From Brevundimonas fontaquae (lineage in GTDB: Bacteria; Pseudomonadota; Alphaproteobacteria; Caulobacterales; Caulobacteraceae): 64,000 nt of DNA. The notes under the pieces are model-generated. The model saw only the letters and a list, made by a program, of their open reading frames with translations. It had not been told where the DNA came from and did not search any database. The DNA lies in the NCBI RefSeq assembly GCF_017086445.1, contig NZ_CP070968.1, positions 1,178,001-1,242,000 on the forward strand. The letters are read 5' to 3'. Positions within the stretch are counted from its first letter, which is position 1. Each line of letters opens with the position of its first letter. This document shows, piece by piece, positions 43,205 through 52,248 of the stretch. The position numbers and the translations under genes are program-made.

Positions 43205-44107
43205 TCAGGCCGCCTGATTGGCCACGACGCGCGCCATCTCGATCTGCGCGGCCAGGCCCGGCGGCATGTCCCGCTCAGGCGCGGCGGCCAATGTCGCCAG
43301 CCGATCCGTGTCGGTCGGATCGACGATCACGCTGGACACCGTCGGGTCGGTCAGGACGTAGGACAGGCAGATCGCCTCTGCGGTCCAGTTGTGCGTGCGA
43401 TACAGGAAGCCGAACGCATCCTTCTGCGGCGAATCCTGCGGCCGCTTCTGGCCCCCGAAGCCGAACAGGCCCTTCTTCACGATCGGCGCGACCCGCGGCC
43501 CCGAGCGACGATCCTTGTAGAAATCATAGGCGAAGACCGCCATGTCCTGTTCGCGCGCCGAACGGATGCGGTTTCGGATTTTCCAGTCGGCATTGATGTC
43601 GAACGGCGTCAGCAGGGCGTCGAAGGCCCCGGTGGAAACATAAGCGTCCATCACCTCGCCGCCGCCGGCGATGCCCAGCAGCTTGATCCGCCCCGTGGCG
43701 CGCATGGCCTTCAGCGCGCTGAGAGATGACTGCGCCAGTTCGGTCTCACCGGGCTCGTGCAGCACCGCCATGTCGACCCAGCCCAGGCCGGAGAAATGCA
43801 GCACCCGATCGATGGCGGCGGTCATGCCCTGGGCCGAGAAGTCCCGTTCAGCGCTGCGCCCGTCACCGGCGCCCAGCGTCAGGCTGACATAGACCAGCTT
43901 GCGATCCACATGGGACAGCGCCTCGCCCAGCACCTCGGCCGCCACCGGGTCGGCCGTTTCCAGCCGATAGCTGTTGATCCCCGCCTCCAGCGCCGAATAG
44001 AGCAGGTCCAGCCCGGCCTCGCGCCCGCGCTTCAACGCCTCGGCGCCGAAACTGAGCGTCAGGTTGGAGATGGCGGCGCCGGAGACGCCGAACGGGCGAT
44101 AGCGCAT
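43205..44107 (-). CDS. Aldo/keto reductase-like protein with altered catalytic residues
   Basis: 300 residues. TIM-barrel AKR pattern is recognisable (GINSYRLETADPVAAEVLGEAL, LGWVDMAVLHEPGE, RATGRIKLLGIAG, VSSVIVDPTDTDRL). Catalytic tetrad positions look replaced: the usual Asp in the FDTA-x-x-Y loop is Glu50, its Tyr is absent, and the Lys in the next strand (SLTLG) is Leu. The His in LHEP remains. Possibly a non-catalytic or differently acting member. Sits between the BolA-like and grxD genes, three bases from the former. Confidence 0.72.
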   Translation of the reverse strand: MRYRPFGVSGAAISNLTLSFGAEALKRGREAGLDLLYSALEAGINSYRLETADPVAAEVLGEALSHVDRKLVYVSLTLGAGDGRSAERDFSAQGMTAAIDRVLHFSGLGWVDMAVLHEPGETELAQSSLSALKAMRATGRIKLLGIAGGGEVMDAYVSTGAFDALLTPFDINADWKIRNRIRSAREQDMAVFAYDFYKDRRSGPRVAPIVKKGLFGFGGQKRPQDSPQKDAFGFLYRTHNWTAEAICLSYVLTDPTVSSVIVDPTDTDRLATLAAAPERDMPPGLAAQIEMARVVANQAA

Positions 44108-44110
44108 GAC

Positions 44111-44353
44111 CTACCCCTCTTGAACCGGAGCCGAGGTCTCCAGCGCTAGGGCGTGCAGTTCGCCGCCCATCTGACCCTTCAGCGCGGCATAGACCATCTG
44201 GTGCTGACGCACGCGCGGCAGGCCGGCGAAGGCGCTCGACACGATCCGGGCGCGATAGTGGTCGCCGTCGCCCGCCAGATCCTCGATCTCGATCTCGGCG
44301 TCGGCGAAGGCGTCGACCAGATGCTGGCGCAGCGTTTCGACGGACATGGGCAT
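44111..44353 (-). CDS. bolA: BolA family protein
   Basis: 80 residues from the MPMSVETL ATG; ATG at 44347 and TTG at 44377 are alternatives. BolA fold: LRQHLVDAFADAEIEIEDL, HYRARIVSSAFAGLPRVRQHQMVYAAL with the conserved RxxxHxxVYxAL signature, and HALALET at the C-terminus. Binds CGFS glutaredoxins and helps deliver or store Fe-S clusters. grxD is close by on the same strand. Confidence 0.88.
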   Translation of the reverse strand: MPMSVETLRQHLVDAFADAEIEIEDLAGDGDHYRARIVSSAFAGLPRVRQHQMVYAALKGQMGGELHALALETSAPVQEG

Positions 44354-44409
44354 GGCGGGCGCTCGTACTTCGTTCAACGCCAGTTTGCCCGGTAATCCTT
44401 AATGCCGAC

Positions 44410-44934
44410 CTACGGCGCGCGGCGGGGGCGTTCGAACAACTGGACCGGATGATCCTTGTAAGTCGTCGTCGCATAGGGGCGATAACCGACCCGCGCCGCC
44501 AGCTTCAGCGAGGCCAGGTTCTCGGGCGAGATCATGCAGACGGTTCGCCCCTCCAGCCTCCGGTCGGTCCACGTCAGGGCCGCCGTCAGGGCCTCGGCCG
44601 CATAGCCCTGCCCCTGAAACTCCGGTGCCACGCCCCAGCCCAGCTCCGGCGCATCGAACGGTGGCTCCAGCTCGCGGCGATAGTCGAACACCCCGACGCT
44701 GCCCAGATAGGCGCCGTCGGCCCTCAACCGGATCGTCCAGTTGCCATGGCCCATCGCCGCCCAATGGCCAAGATCGCGCAGCAGCCGGAACCACACCTCC
44801 TCGCGCCCCAGCGCCCGGCCCATGATGTGGCGCGTGAAATCCTCATCGGACCACAGCGTCAGTAGGTCGTCGAAATCGTCGGTCGAGACGGGGCTCATCA
44901 CCAGCCGCTCGGTCGTCAGAATCCTGTCGGTCAC
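44410..44934 (-). CDS. GNAT-family N-acetyltransferase (RimJ/RimL-like)
   Basis: 174 residues from GTG overlapping the RadC stop by four bases. N-terminal TTERLVMSPVSTDDF, GSVGVFDYRRE, the acetyl-CoA loop VAPEFQGQGYAAEAL and SLKLAARVGYRPYATTTYK are typical of the RimJ/RimL subgroup. The target, protein N-terminus or small molecule, is unknown. Confidence 0.88.
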   Translation of the reverse strand: MTDRILTTERLVMSPVSTDDFDDLLTLWSDEDFTRHIMGRALGREEVWFRLLRDLGHWAAMGHGNWTIRLRADGAYLGSVGVFDYRRELEPPFDAPELGWGVAPEFQGQGYAAEALTAALTWTDRRLEGRTVCMISPENLASLKLAARVGYRPYATTTYKDHPVQLFERPRRAP

Positions 44935-45668
44935 ATCAGGCCCAGTTGCTTGAAGCTGGCCACCCCGTCGCGGCCGACGACCAGATGGTCGTGAACCTCG
45001 ACGTTAAGGGTGAGGCCGGCCTGCACAACCTGTTTCGTGATCTCGATGTCGGCGCGGCTGGGGGTGGGATCGCCCGACGGATGATTGTGCACCAGGATCA
45101 GGGCGCTGGCCGACAGCTCCAGCGCGCGCCGCACGACCTCGCGCGGATAGACCGGCGCATGATCGACCGTGCCGCGGTTCTGCACCTCGTCCAGGATCAG
45201 CTGGTTCTTCTTGTCCAGATACAGCACTCGGAACTGCTCGCGCGGCTCGTGCTGCAAGGCGACGCGCACATAGGCCAGGAGCGCCGTCCAGGACGAGATC
45301 ACCGGCCGCTTGGCCGTCGGCTCGCGCGCGATCCGCCGCGTCACGTCGAAGATCAGCTGAAGGTCCAGCGCCACGGCCCGCGTCGCCTTGCCGGCGGCGT
45401 ATCCCATCGACCGAGCCACCTGATCCTCGATCGCCTCATGGCTGGCCGCCCCGATTCTCTCGAGCCCCCCGAAGCGCGCCAGCAGATCCTTGGCCAGCGG
45501 TTTGGTGTCCTTGTAGGGCACGCTGCGAAACAACAGCAGCTCCAGCAACTCATAGTCGGGCAGGGCGCCCAGGCCCCCCTTCGCCGCCCGCTCACGCAGC
45601 CGGTCGCGGTGACCATTATGCCGAGGCTTGGGCTTGTCGCAGACTTCGGGCGCCTTGTCGTCGAGCAT
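44931..45668 (-). CDS. radC: RadC/JAB-domain protein
   Basis: 245 residues. N-terminal helix-hairpin-helix-like region (ELLELLLFRSVPYKDTKPLAKDLLARFG), then the JAB/MPN domain with QNRGTVDHAPVYPREVVRRAL and the metal-binding LVHNHPSGDPTPSRADIEIT (H-x-H-x7-S-x2-D). Widespread protein with an unclear biochemical role, historically linked to DNA repair. Overlaps and is followed by the GNAT gene. Confidence 0.93.
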   Translation of the reverse strand: MLDDKAPEVCDKPKPRHNGHRDRLRERAAKGGLGALPDYELLELLLFRSVPYKDTKPLAKDLLARFGGLERIGAASHEAIEDQVARSMGYAAGKATRAVALDLQLIFDVTRRIAREPTAKRPVISSWTALLAYVRVALQHEPREQFRVLYLDKKNQLILDEVQNRGTVDHAPVYPREVVRRALELSASALILVHNHPSGDPTPSRADIEITKQVVQAGLTLNVEVHDHLVVGRDGVASFKQLGLM

Positions 45669-45735
45669 GATCCCTCCCGCTCAACACAACCTGTGCGGAA
45701 TTGGATGGATGATCAAGGGTGTCGCCATGTCCGAC

Positions 45736-46452
45736 TTAGAACGCCGGGGGTGGCGATACGGCGCTTAGGCTGGTCCGCCGTGACAGACCATATCGGTATG
45801 TAACGTCCCAACCATCAGGGGCAGCCTGAGATGGTGCTAGCCTGAAGGACAGACATTTCGTTTCGCCCACGCAAGGCGTCGCCGACACAATCCGAGCGGG
45901 CGAAAGAAAATCTGTCGATGGGTCCGATGCGCGATCTCTCTCCCGCAGGGCTTGCACAGCGTCTCGGTAGGCGCGCAGCATGTCTGCAGCGACGTCGGAT
46001 GATGGCGCTGCAAATCCAAGGGGCGCGCCTGTCTCTCGGCGACAGCCGCCGCCCGCATCAGCGGTGCGATAGAGGACTTGGCGATACCCGCTGAATACGT
46101 TGACCAACGGCTTGCCTTGAACCGATTGATCCGTCCCGATGAAGCTGTTCGATGCTGTTTCGCATACGTTTTTCGCGCGCGCTTGCGGTATTTCGACAAG
46201 CTCGATCACGACGTTGCCTAACGGCGCGGACGACGACACAGACCCCGTCTCGATCTCATCCGCGCGTTCAGGCGTGAGCCAAAGCGCCAGATTCCTAATG
46301 GAATAAGATCGAAGCTGAGCGGCGGTCCTCTCCTCCGACGGGATCGGAATCTGGCTGTAGCCGATATTCAGTTGAACCAGGGTTCCCGCCAGGTCGAGCT
46401 TTGGCGCGCAACCGGCGAGGAGAAGAAACAGCGGGATCGCAGCCTGTTTCAT
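45736..46452 (-). CDS. Lipoprotein, hypothetical
   Basis: 238 residues. Signal FLLLAGC (lipobox, Cys15). The mature chain has no recognised domain; it contains four further Cys residues, an IRNLALWLTPERADEIETG segment and a DVTYRYGLSRRTSLS tail. Codon choice is less GC-biased than neighbours. Located just past radC and the methionine aminopeptidase gene on the same strand, 21 bases from the latter, but not obviously coupled. Confidence 0.65.
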   Translation of the reverse strand: MKQAAIPLFLLLAGCAPKLDLAGTLVQLNIGYSQIPIPSEERTAAQLRSYSIRNLALWLTPERADEIETGSVSSSAPLGNVVIELVEIPQARAKNVCETASNSFIGTDQSVQGKPLVNVFSGYRQVLYRTADAGGGCRRETGAPLGFAAPSSDVAADMLRAYRDAVQALRERDRASDPSTDFLSPARIVSATPCVGETKCLSFRLAPSQAAPDGWDVTYRYGLSRRTSLSAVSPPPAF

Positions 46453-46473
46453 GCAAACCCCAGCCGCCGCTCG

Positions 46474-47292
46474 TCAGTTCGGTCGGAACAGACCCGCAGG
46501 CGACGCCGTGAAGATTTCCAGCCCGTCTTCGGTCACCCCGATGGTGTGCTCGCACTGGGCGGACAGGGACTTGTCGCGCGTCACGGCGGTCCACCCGTCG
46601 GACAGCACCTTCACGTGCGGCTTGCCCAGGTTCACCATCGGCTCGACGGTGAAGAACATGCCGGGTTTCAGCACCGCGCCCTCGCCGCGACGGCCGTAGT
46701 GCAGGACGTTTGGGCTATCGTGGAAGACGCGGCCGATGCCGTGGCCGCAGAAGTCGCGCACCACGCTCATGCGCTGGGCCTCGACGAACTTCTGGATCGC
46801 ATAGCCGATGTCGCCGAACGTGTTGCCCGGCTTGACCTGCTCCAGGCCCAGATCCAGCGACTGATAGGTCACATCGATCAGCTTCTTGGCCCGCGCATTG
46901 ATCTCGCCCACCGCATACATGCGGCTGGAATCGCCGTGCCAGCCGTCCACGATCACGGTGTGGTCGATGTTGACGATGTCGCCGTCCTTCAGCACCCGGT
47001 CGCCGGGAATGCCGTGGCAAACGACGTGGTTGATCGAGGTGCAGACGGTCTTCTCGTAGCCCTTGTAGCCCAGGCAGGCGGGCAGGCCGCCGTTGTCCAG
47101 GGTGAACTCCCGCACCAGATCGTCGATCGTGCTGGTCAGGACGCCCGGCTTCACATGCGCCGCGATCATGTCCAGCGCCTCGGCGACCAGACGGCCGGCC
47201 TTGCGCATGCCCTCGAAGTCTTCCGCCTCATGGATGCGGATGGCGCTGGAGCGGACCAGGACGTCGGTTTCGAGTTCGGGCGTTTCGTACAT
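46474..47292 (-). CDS. map: Type I methionine aminopeptidase
   Basis: 272 residues from the ATG of MYETPELETDV; an open frame upstream overlaps the divergent gene and lacks homology. Pita-bread fold ligands: Asp and Asp in HTVIVDGWHGDSSRMY, His in FCGHGIGRVFHDSP, Glu in FFTVEPMVNLG, and Glu in AQCEHTIGVTEDG. Removes N-terminal Met co-translationally. Divergent from the CinA-like gene across 97 bases. Confidence 0.95.
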   Translation of the reverse strand: MYETPELETDVLVRSSAIRIHEAEDFEGMRKAGRLVAEALDMIAAHVKPGVLTSTIDDLVREFTLDNGGLPACLGYKGYEKTVCTSINHVVCHGIPGDRVLKDGDIVNIDHTVIVDGWHGDSSRMYAVGEINARAKKLIDVTYQSLDLGLEQVKPGNTFGDIGYAIQKFVEAQRMSVVRDFCGHGIGRVFHDSPNVLHYGRRGEGAVLKPGMFFTVEPMVNLGKPHVKVLSDGWTAVTRDKSLSAQCEHTIGVTEDGLEIFTASPAGLFRPN

Positions 47293-47389
47293 GGGGCGAT
47301 CGGTCTGCAAAAGGCGGGATACGGCGCAATCCGTTCGCCGCAGATGGGCGTTATAGCATGAAACCTCAAGCCTGCCCCCGGATTCCCGC

Positions 47390-48157
47390 ATGACCGACGC
47401 TGACACCGACCGCTCTGGCCCGACCGCCGCCGTCCTGGTCATCGGCGACGAAATCCTGTCGGGCCGGACCCAGGACACCAACACCAACACCATCGCCCGG
47501 TTTCTGGCGGCGTTGGGTATCGATCTGATGGAGGCGCGGGTCGTCAGCGACGATCACGGCCGGATCGTCGAGGCGTTGGACGCCCTCAGGTCTCGCTGGG
47601 ACTATGTCTTCACCACCGGCGGCATCGGTCCGACGCATGACGACATCACCGCCGACGCCGTGGCGGCCGCCTTCGGCGTGGACCTGCCCGAACATCCCGA
47701 GGCGCTGGCCATCCTGTCGCGCCGCTATGGCGACGATTTCAACGCCGCGCGCCGTCGCATGGCGCGCATCCCCGAAGGCGGCGTTCTGATCGCCAATCCG
47801 GTCACCGATGCGCCCGGCTTCCAGATCGGCAATGTCTTCGTCATGGCCGGCGTGCCCAAGATCATGCAGGCCATGCTGGAGGATGTGGCCCCGCGTCTTC
47901 GTACCGGCGCGATCGTTCATGCTCAGACCCTCAAGGTCACCGGCGTCGGCGAGGGGGCGGTGGCCGATGTGCTGCGGGCGGCGGCCAATCAGCGCCGCGA
48001 CCTGTCCTTCGGCAGCTACCCCTTCGGCCATGGCGGCACCGGCGAGATGGGAACCCAGCTGGTCATTCGTGGCCGTAACGCCAAGCAGGTCGATGCGGCG
48101 GCGCATGATTTGATCGCCGAACTGCGTGGTCTGGGCATCGATGTTGCCGCTGCGTAA
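47390..48157 (+). CDS. CinA-like/MoaB-like molybdopterin-binding domain protein
   Basis: 255 residues. AVLVIGDEILSGRTQDTNT, YVFTTGGIGPTHDDITADAV and the GVPKIMQAMLEDV segment match the N-terminal (COG1058) domain of CinA. The C-terminal PncC nicotinamide-nucleotide amidase domain of full CinA is absent, as is common in Alphaproteobacteria. Predicted ADP-ribose or pterin-like ligand binding. Single gene, divergent from map. Confidence 0.88.
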   Translation: MTDADTDRSGPTAAVLVIGDEILSGRTQDTNTNTIARFLAALGIDLMEARVVSDDHGRIVEALDALRSRWDYVFTTGGIGPTHDDITADAVAAAFGVDLPEHPEALAILSRRYGDDFNAARRRMARIPEGGVLIANPVTDAPGFQIGNVFVMAGVPKIMQAMLEDVAPRLRTGAIVHAQTLKVTGVGEGAVADVLRAAANQRRDLSFGSYPFGHGGTGEMGTQLVIRGRNAKQVDAAAHDLIAELRGLGIDVAAA

Positions 48158-48319
48158 CCTCGCAAAGCCGTGATCGTGTGCGGCTCAGGCGCCACGGTTT
48201 CGCCTGTTTCCGGTCCGATGGGGGCCTTGCCCGCAACGCTTTCGCGCCGCGAACGCTGAGAGGGTTCCTCCCCTGATCGACCGCGCGTAATGCGGCCGAC
48301 GCTTACTTAGGTGTATGAA

Positions 48320-49687
48320 ATGACCTCCAGGAACTTCGCCCGCGTGGGCGGGATCGCCCTGACGACCGCCCTGCTGGCCGGCGTCGCCGCCCCGGCCATG
48401 GCCGGCTCCTTCTATGTCCAGGAACAATCGACCCGCGGCCAGGGTCGCGCCAACGCCGGCGTCGGCGCCGACAAGGGCGTCCAGTCGCTGTGGTGGAACC
48501 CCGCCGCCATCGCCGGAACCCAGCGCGAAGTCTACGTCGGCGCCCACGGCCTGATCCTGGACTCCGATGTCGACAATCGCGGCTCGACGCTCAGCTACAA
48601 TTTGCCTGCCCCGACGCCGCCGTTCCCGGCCGGCACGATCCTCAGCGGCTCTACCGTTGTGGCTGGCGACCCGCACGTTCACGACGTGGTCGAAAGCGGC
48701 ATCGTGCCGAACTTCGCCGTTTCCATGCCGATCGGCGACCGCTTCAATGTCGGCCTGGCGGTCCAGGCGCCCTACAACTTCACCACCAAATACGAAGAGC
48801 CTGACTTCGCCCGCTACGACGCCCTGACGTCGGAACTGCGTTCGGCCAACGTCAGCCTGGTCGCCGCCATGACGGTCACTGACTGGCTGGACATCGGTGC
48901 CGGCTTCGACGCCCAGTACGCCAAGGCGACCCTGTCTTCGGCGCTGCCGAACCTGCCGACCGTTGCTGGCGTTGCTCCGCTGGTGCTGATCCCCTCGGCC
49001 ACCGACGGCCGCAACCAGCTGGAAGGCGACGGCTGGGATTACGGATGGAACGCCGGCGCCCAGATGCACTTCGGCAAGCTGGACCTGGGTCTGTCGTATC
49101 GCTCCAAGATTGAGCACGAACTGGAAGGCTCGGTGAACATCTCCGGCCTGACTGGCGCATTGGCTGCGGCGAACGTTTCGGCCGACGGCCAGGCCAGCTT
49201 CAACACGCCTTGGTACGCCACCGTCTCGGCTCGCTACGCCGTCAACGATCGCCTGACGCTGAACGCCCAGGTCAACCAGATTGGCTGGAGCGAGTTCGAC
49301 GCCATCCGCGTGACCTATGGCGCCAACGGTCGTTCGACCATCGTTCAGGACTATGACGACGTCACCACCGGCGCGATCGGCTTCGACTACAAGATCGATC
49401 CGTCGATGACCTTCCGCGCCGGCCTGGGCTACGACCCGACCCCGACCTCGGACGATCACCGCACCGCCCGTATTCCGGATGGCGACCGCTGGCTCTACGC
49501 CGCCGGTCTGTCCAAGACGATCGGTTCGATGACCTTCGACGGCGCCGTGACCTACATCGACATCGACACCGCGACGATCAACGACACGCGCGACGTCTAT
49601 GGCAACGGCCTGGTCGTCTCGAACCTGCGCGGCGAAGCGCAAGGCTCGGGCGTCGGCTTCTCGCTGGGCGCGACCTGGAACTTCTGA
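48320..49687 (+). CDS. fadL: OmpP1/FadL-family outer-membrane transport protein
   Basis: 455 residues from ATG at 48320; GTG at 48311 is an alternative with no ribosome-binding advantage. Signal peptide of about 28 residues (APAMAG). FadL pattern: SFYVQEQSTRGQGRANAG, LWWNPAAIAG, repeated barrel strands (GLAVQAPYNFTTKYE, GYDPTPTSDDHRTARIPDGDR) and a terminal FSLGATWNF with C-terminal Phe. Imports hydrophobic compounds, classically long-chain fatty acids. Followed by a strong terminator. Confidence 0.92.
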   Translation: MTSRNFARVGGIALTTALLAGVAAPAMAGSFYVQEQSTRGQGRANAGVGADKGVQSLWWNPAAIAGTQREVYVGAHGLILDSDVDNRGSTLSYNLPAPTPPFPAGTILSGSTVVAGDPHVHDVVESGIVPNFAVSMPIGDRFNVGLAVQAPYNFTTKYEEPDFARYDALTSELRSANVSLVAAMTVTDWLDIGAGFDAQYAKATLSSALPNLPTVAGVAPLVLIPSATDGRNQLEGDGWDYGWNAGAQMHFGKLDLGLSYRSKIEHELEGSVNISGLTGALAAANVSADGQASFNTPWYATVSARYAVNDRLTLNAQVNQIGWSEFDAIRVTYGANGRSTIVQDYDDVTTGAIGFDYKIDPSMTFRAGLGYDPTPTSDDHRTARIPDGDRWLYAAGLSKTIGSMTFDGAVTYIDIDTATINDTRDVYGNGLVVSNLRGEAQGSGVGFSLGATWNF

Positions 49688-49714
49688 GTTCCGCTCAGCA
49701 CCGGCTGACATGAG

Positions 49715-49749
49715 AACGGCGGCTCCTTCGCAGGAGCCGCCGTTTTTTT
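49715..49749 (+). terminator. Intrinsic terminator of the fadL gene
   Basis: A perfect 12-base stem (49715-49726 with 49733-49744), a six-base loop and a seven-T run. Confidence 0.93.
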
Positions 49750-49751
49750 AT

Positions 49752-49905
49752 TCCTCCACCGCGCAGCGGGGGAGGGGGACCGCGCGAAGCGGGGTGGAGG
49801 GGCGGAAACGGGCGCGACGTCCGACATGTCACGCCGTGCGACGGTCGCCCCCTCCACCGCTTCGCGGTTACCCTCCCCCGTTTCGCTGCGCTTCACGGGG
49901 GAGGA
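49752..49905. repeat. Long imperfect inverted repeat, dispersed-repeat type
   Basis: Left arm about 49752-49803 and right arm about 49846-49904 are imperfect reverse complements. Both contain CCTCCACCGC and GCGAAGCGG modules and AGGGGGAGG-like runs. The composition matches a family of GC-rich palindromic intergenic elements found dispersed in related genomes. Lies between fadL's terminator and the converging rhlE gene. Confidence 0.75.
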
Positions 49906-49911
49906 TCTAGA

Positions 49912-51408
49912 TCAGCCCTTGGCGGCGCCGCCGTAGCCCTTGCCGCCGTTCGACGGGCGGCGACGGGGGCGGCGCTTCATTTCGCCCTCGGCCGGTTTGA
50001 CGTTGTCGTTGATCGAGGGCACACGCTCGCCGGCCAGGGGGTTGTAGGCGCGCTCGGGACGCGGGGCCGCCGGGGTTTCGCCCGGGCGGTTGCGACGCTG
50101 GCGGTGCGGCTGGCCGCCGCCTTCCGGACGCACGCCCTCGCGGTGCGGCGCGCGACGGCCGCGACCGCCCCGTCCCTGGCCGCCCTCGTTGCGCTCGCCG
50201 CCCTCGCGTTCCGGCATCGTCGCCTTCTTGCCGACGCCGGTGGCCATGATGGTGGCGTCCAGCTGGCCCAGGGCCTTGTCGTTACGACGGTCGATGGCCG
50301 GGATCTTCTGGCGCGTGACCTTCTCGATGTCGCGCAGCAGCTTCATCTCGTCGCCGGCGACGAAGCTGACGGCGGTGCCGTCCTTGCCCGCCCGCGCGGT
50401 GCGGCCGATGCGGTGGACGTAGCTTTCCGGCACGTGCGGCAGTTCGAAGTTCACGACGTGCGAGACGCCGTCCACGTCGATGCCGCGCGCGGCGATGTCG
50501 GTGGCGACCAGGACGCGCAGCTTGCCGGCCTTGAAGGCGGCCAGGGTGCGTTCACGCTGGGGCTGGCTCTTGTTGCCGTGGATGGCCCCGGCCTCGACGC
50601 CGCCGGCTTCCAGATAGGCCGCGACCTTGTCGGCGCCGTGTTTGGTCTTGGTGAAGACCAGGCAGCGCGTGTACTCGGGATCCGAGAACATCTCGGTCAG
50701 CAGGGCGCGTTTGCGGCCCTGTTCGATATAGACGACCGACTGGCTGATACGCTGCACCGTGGTCGACTGTGGCGTGACCTGGACCTTGACCGGGTCCTTC
50801 AGCAGTTCGCCCGCCAGCTTGCCGATCTCGGACGGCATGGTCGCCGAGAAGAATAGGTTCTGGCGCTTGGCCGGGATCTTGGAGACGATCTGGCGGATCG
50901 GCTTGATGAAGCCCAGGTCCAGCATCTGGTCGGCCTCGTCCAGGACGAAGATCTCGGTCGAGGACAGGTCCAGGTTCTTCTGCTGGATGTGGTCCAGCAG
51001 GCGGCCGGGCGCGGCGATCAGGATGTCCAGACCCTGTTGCAGGGCCCGCTCCTGACCGCCGTATTTCACGCCGCCGAAGATCACCGCGACCCGGAAGCCC
51101 AGGTGCGCGCCATAGGCCTTGAAGCTGTCGCCGATCTGGGTCGCCAGTTCACGCGTGGGGCTCAGGACCAGCACGCGCGTCGTGCGCGGCTTGGGGGCGA
51201 TGCGGTTTTCGGCCAAACGATGCAGGATCGGCAGGGCGAAGGCGGCCGTCTTGCCCGTGCCGGTCTGGGCGATGCCCAGCAGGTCCTTGCCGGCCATGAC
51301 GTCGGGAATGGCCTTTTCCTGGATCGGGGTCGGCTTGGTGTAGCCGGTCGAGGCCAGGGCCTGCAGCAGGGCCTTGTTCAGGCCCATGGATTCGAATGTG
51401 GTGCTCAC
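49912..51408 (-). CDS. rhlE: DEAD-box RNA helicase, RhlE-like
   Basis: 498 residues. Q motif PTPIQ (27-31), Walker A AQTGTGKT (47-54), PTRELATQ, APGRLLDH, DEAD in VLDEADQMLDLGF, SAT, then VATDIAARGIDVDGVSHVVNF and HRIGRTARAG. C-terminal basic tail (about 400-498) rich in Arg, Gly and Pro without an identifiable RNA-binding domain. RhlE acts in ribosome assembly and RNA turnover. The second DEAD-box enzyme in the window; unlike the first it lacks a DbpA-type domain. Confidence 0.94.
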   Translation of the reverse strand: MSTTFESMGLNKALLQALASTGYTKPTPIQEKAIPDVMAGKDLLGIAQTGTGKTAAFALPILHRLAENRIAPKPRTTRVLVLSPTRELATQIGDSFKAYGAHLGFRVAVIFGGVKYGGQERALQQGLDILIAAPGRLLDHIQQKNLDLSSTEIFVLDEADQMLDLGFIKPIRQIVSKIPAKRQNLFFSATMPSEIGKLAGELLKDPVKVQVTPQSTTVQRISQSVVYIEQGRKRALLTEMFSDPEYTRCLVFTKTKHGADKVAAYLEAGGVEAGAIHGNKSQPQRERTLAAFKAGKLRVLVATDIAARGIDVDGVSHVVNFELPHVPESYVHRIGRTARAGKDGTAVSFVAGDEMKLLRDIEKVTRQKIPAIDRRNDKALGQLDATIMATGVGKKATMPEREGGERNEGGQGRGGRGRRAPHREGVRPEGGGQPHRQRRNRPGETPAAPRPERAYNPLAGERVPSINDNVKPAEGEMKRRPRRRPSNGGKGYGGAAKG

Positions 51409-51653
51409 AGCAGTCTATCTTTCGCGTAGCGGCAGGGCGCTATCAGCCATGGCATGACGCCGTCGGGCCGCGCACCGCCAGTCCCGACGGGGCCTCGGGG
51501 AGGAGGCCTGCGGGGTGGATCGGGCGCCGCCCCGCGTGTCCGGGCAGCGAATGGATATGAGGGGCCGGCGGCTTCTACAGACAGGTCCGAGGGGGACCCA
51601 CACGCGCTGGAGACGCCGGAGATCGCGAGTGTGCGACGCCGCGCAAATGGGCG

Positions 51654-51668
51654 CTTATCGCCGATAAG
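51654..51668. other. Short palindrome CTTATC-GCC-GATAAG
   Basis: Six-base perfect arms around a three-base spacer, in the 276-base space between rhlE and the minus-strand HTH gene. Possible protein-binding site, but it lies downstream of one gene and far upstream of the other. Nothing else is seen in 51409-51684. Confidence 0.3.
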
Positions 51669-51684
51669 TCAACTGCGGGGCCCC

Positions 51685-52248
51685 TCAGGGCGCGTATCGC
51701 GTCGCCGCCTCGGGCAGGCCGTCGGGCAGGCCGATGGCCGCGCGCCAGTCCTCGGGATGCAGCCGCGCCATCTCCAGATCCAGCCACGCCAGCGGCTTCA
51801 GCGCCCCGTCCTCGTCCCAGAACCGCTCGGCCCACGGCTGGCCCGTCTCGATCGCCCGCGCCCGGTCCCGCGCCGTCGCCTCGGGCCCCAGATGCGTCGC
51901 CCGCCAGTGATACAGCCACGGAATATGCCAGTGCGGCGCCCGGCTCAGCCGCTCGTCCGTCATCGCCGCCGCCAGACATTCCGCCAGCGCCCGCGCGTCC
52001 TCCAGCTGGGCGTTGAAGGCGTCGCGCCGCGCCTGGATATGCCGGTCCCAGCCCTCGGCCGGCTCGATCGGCGCCAGCGTCGGCTCGGGCCGTTTCCAGC
52101 CTTCCGCCTCGCGCCGCTTCCACAGGGCGGGCACCCCGACGTCATAGCGTGCGGCGACCGACCGCGCGGTCTCGCCGTCCTCCCACGCCTTCCTGACCTC
52201 GGCCCAGACGGCGTCCGGCCGAATCTTGCGATGTATGCCCTGGCTCAT
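51685..52248 (-). CDS. HTH-domain protein, terminase-small-subunit-like, copy A
   Basis: 187 residues from the MSQGIHRK ATG; an in-frame ATG six codons upstream is also possible. N-terminal HTH (about 6-50): IRPDAVWAEVRKAWEDGETA, then SVAARYDVGVPALWKRREAEGW, the pattern of transposase or phage terminase-small-subunit HTHs. The remainder is helical and charged. Shares the HTH with the divergent gene at 52413-53165. Function uncertain; a phage or mobile-element origin is possible. Confidence 0.65.
   Translation of the reverse strand: MSQGIHRKIRPDAVWAEVRKAWEDGETARSVAARYDVGVPALWKRREAEGWKRPEPTLAPIEPAEGWDRHIQARRDAFNAQLEDARALAECLAAAMTDERLSRAPHWHIPWLYHWRATHLGPEATARDRARAIETGQPWAERFWDEDGALKPLAWLDLEMARLHPEDWRAAIGLPDGLPEAATRYAP

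Noticed and set aside
49752..49905. Possible insertion sequence remnant
   Set aside because: No transposase fragment, no target-site duplication visible, and the core between the arms is only about 40 bases.
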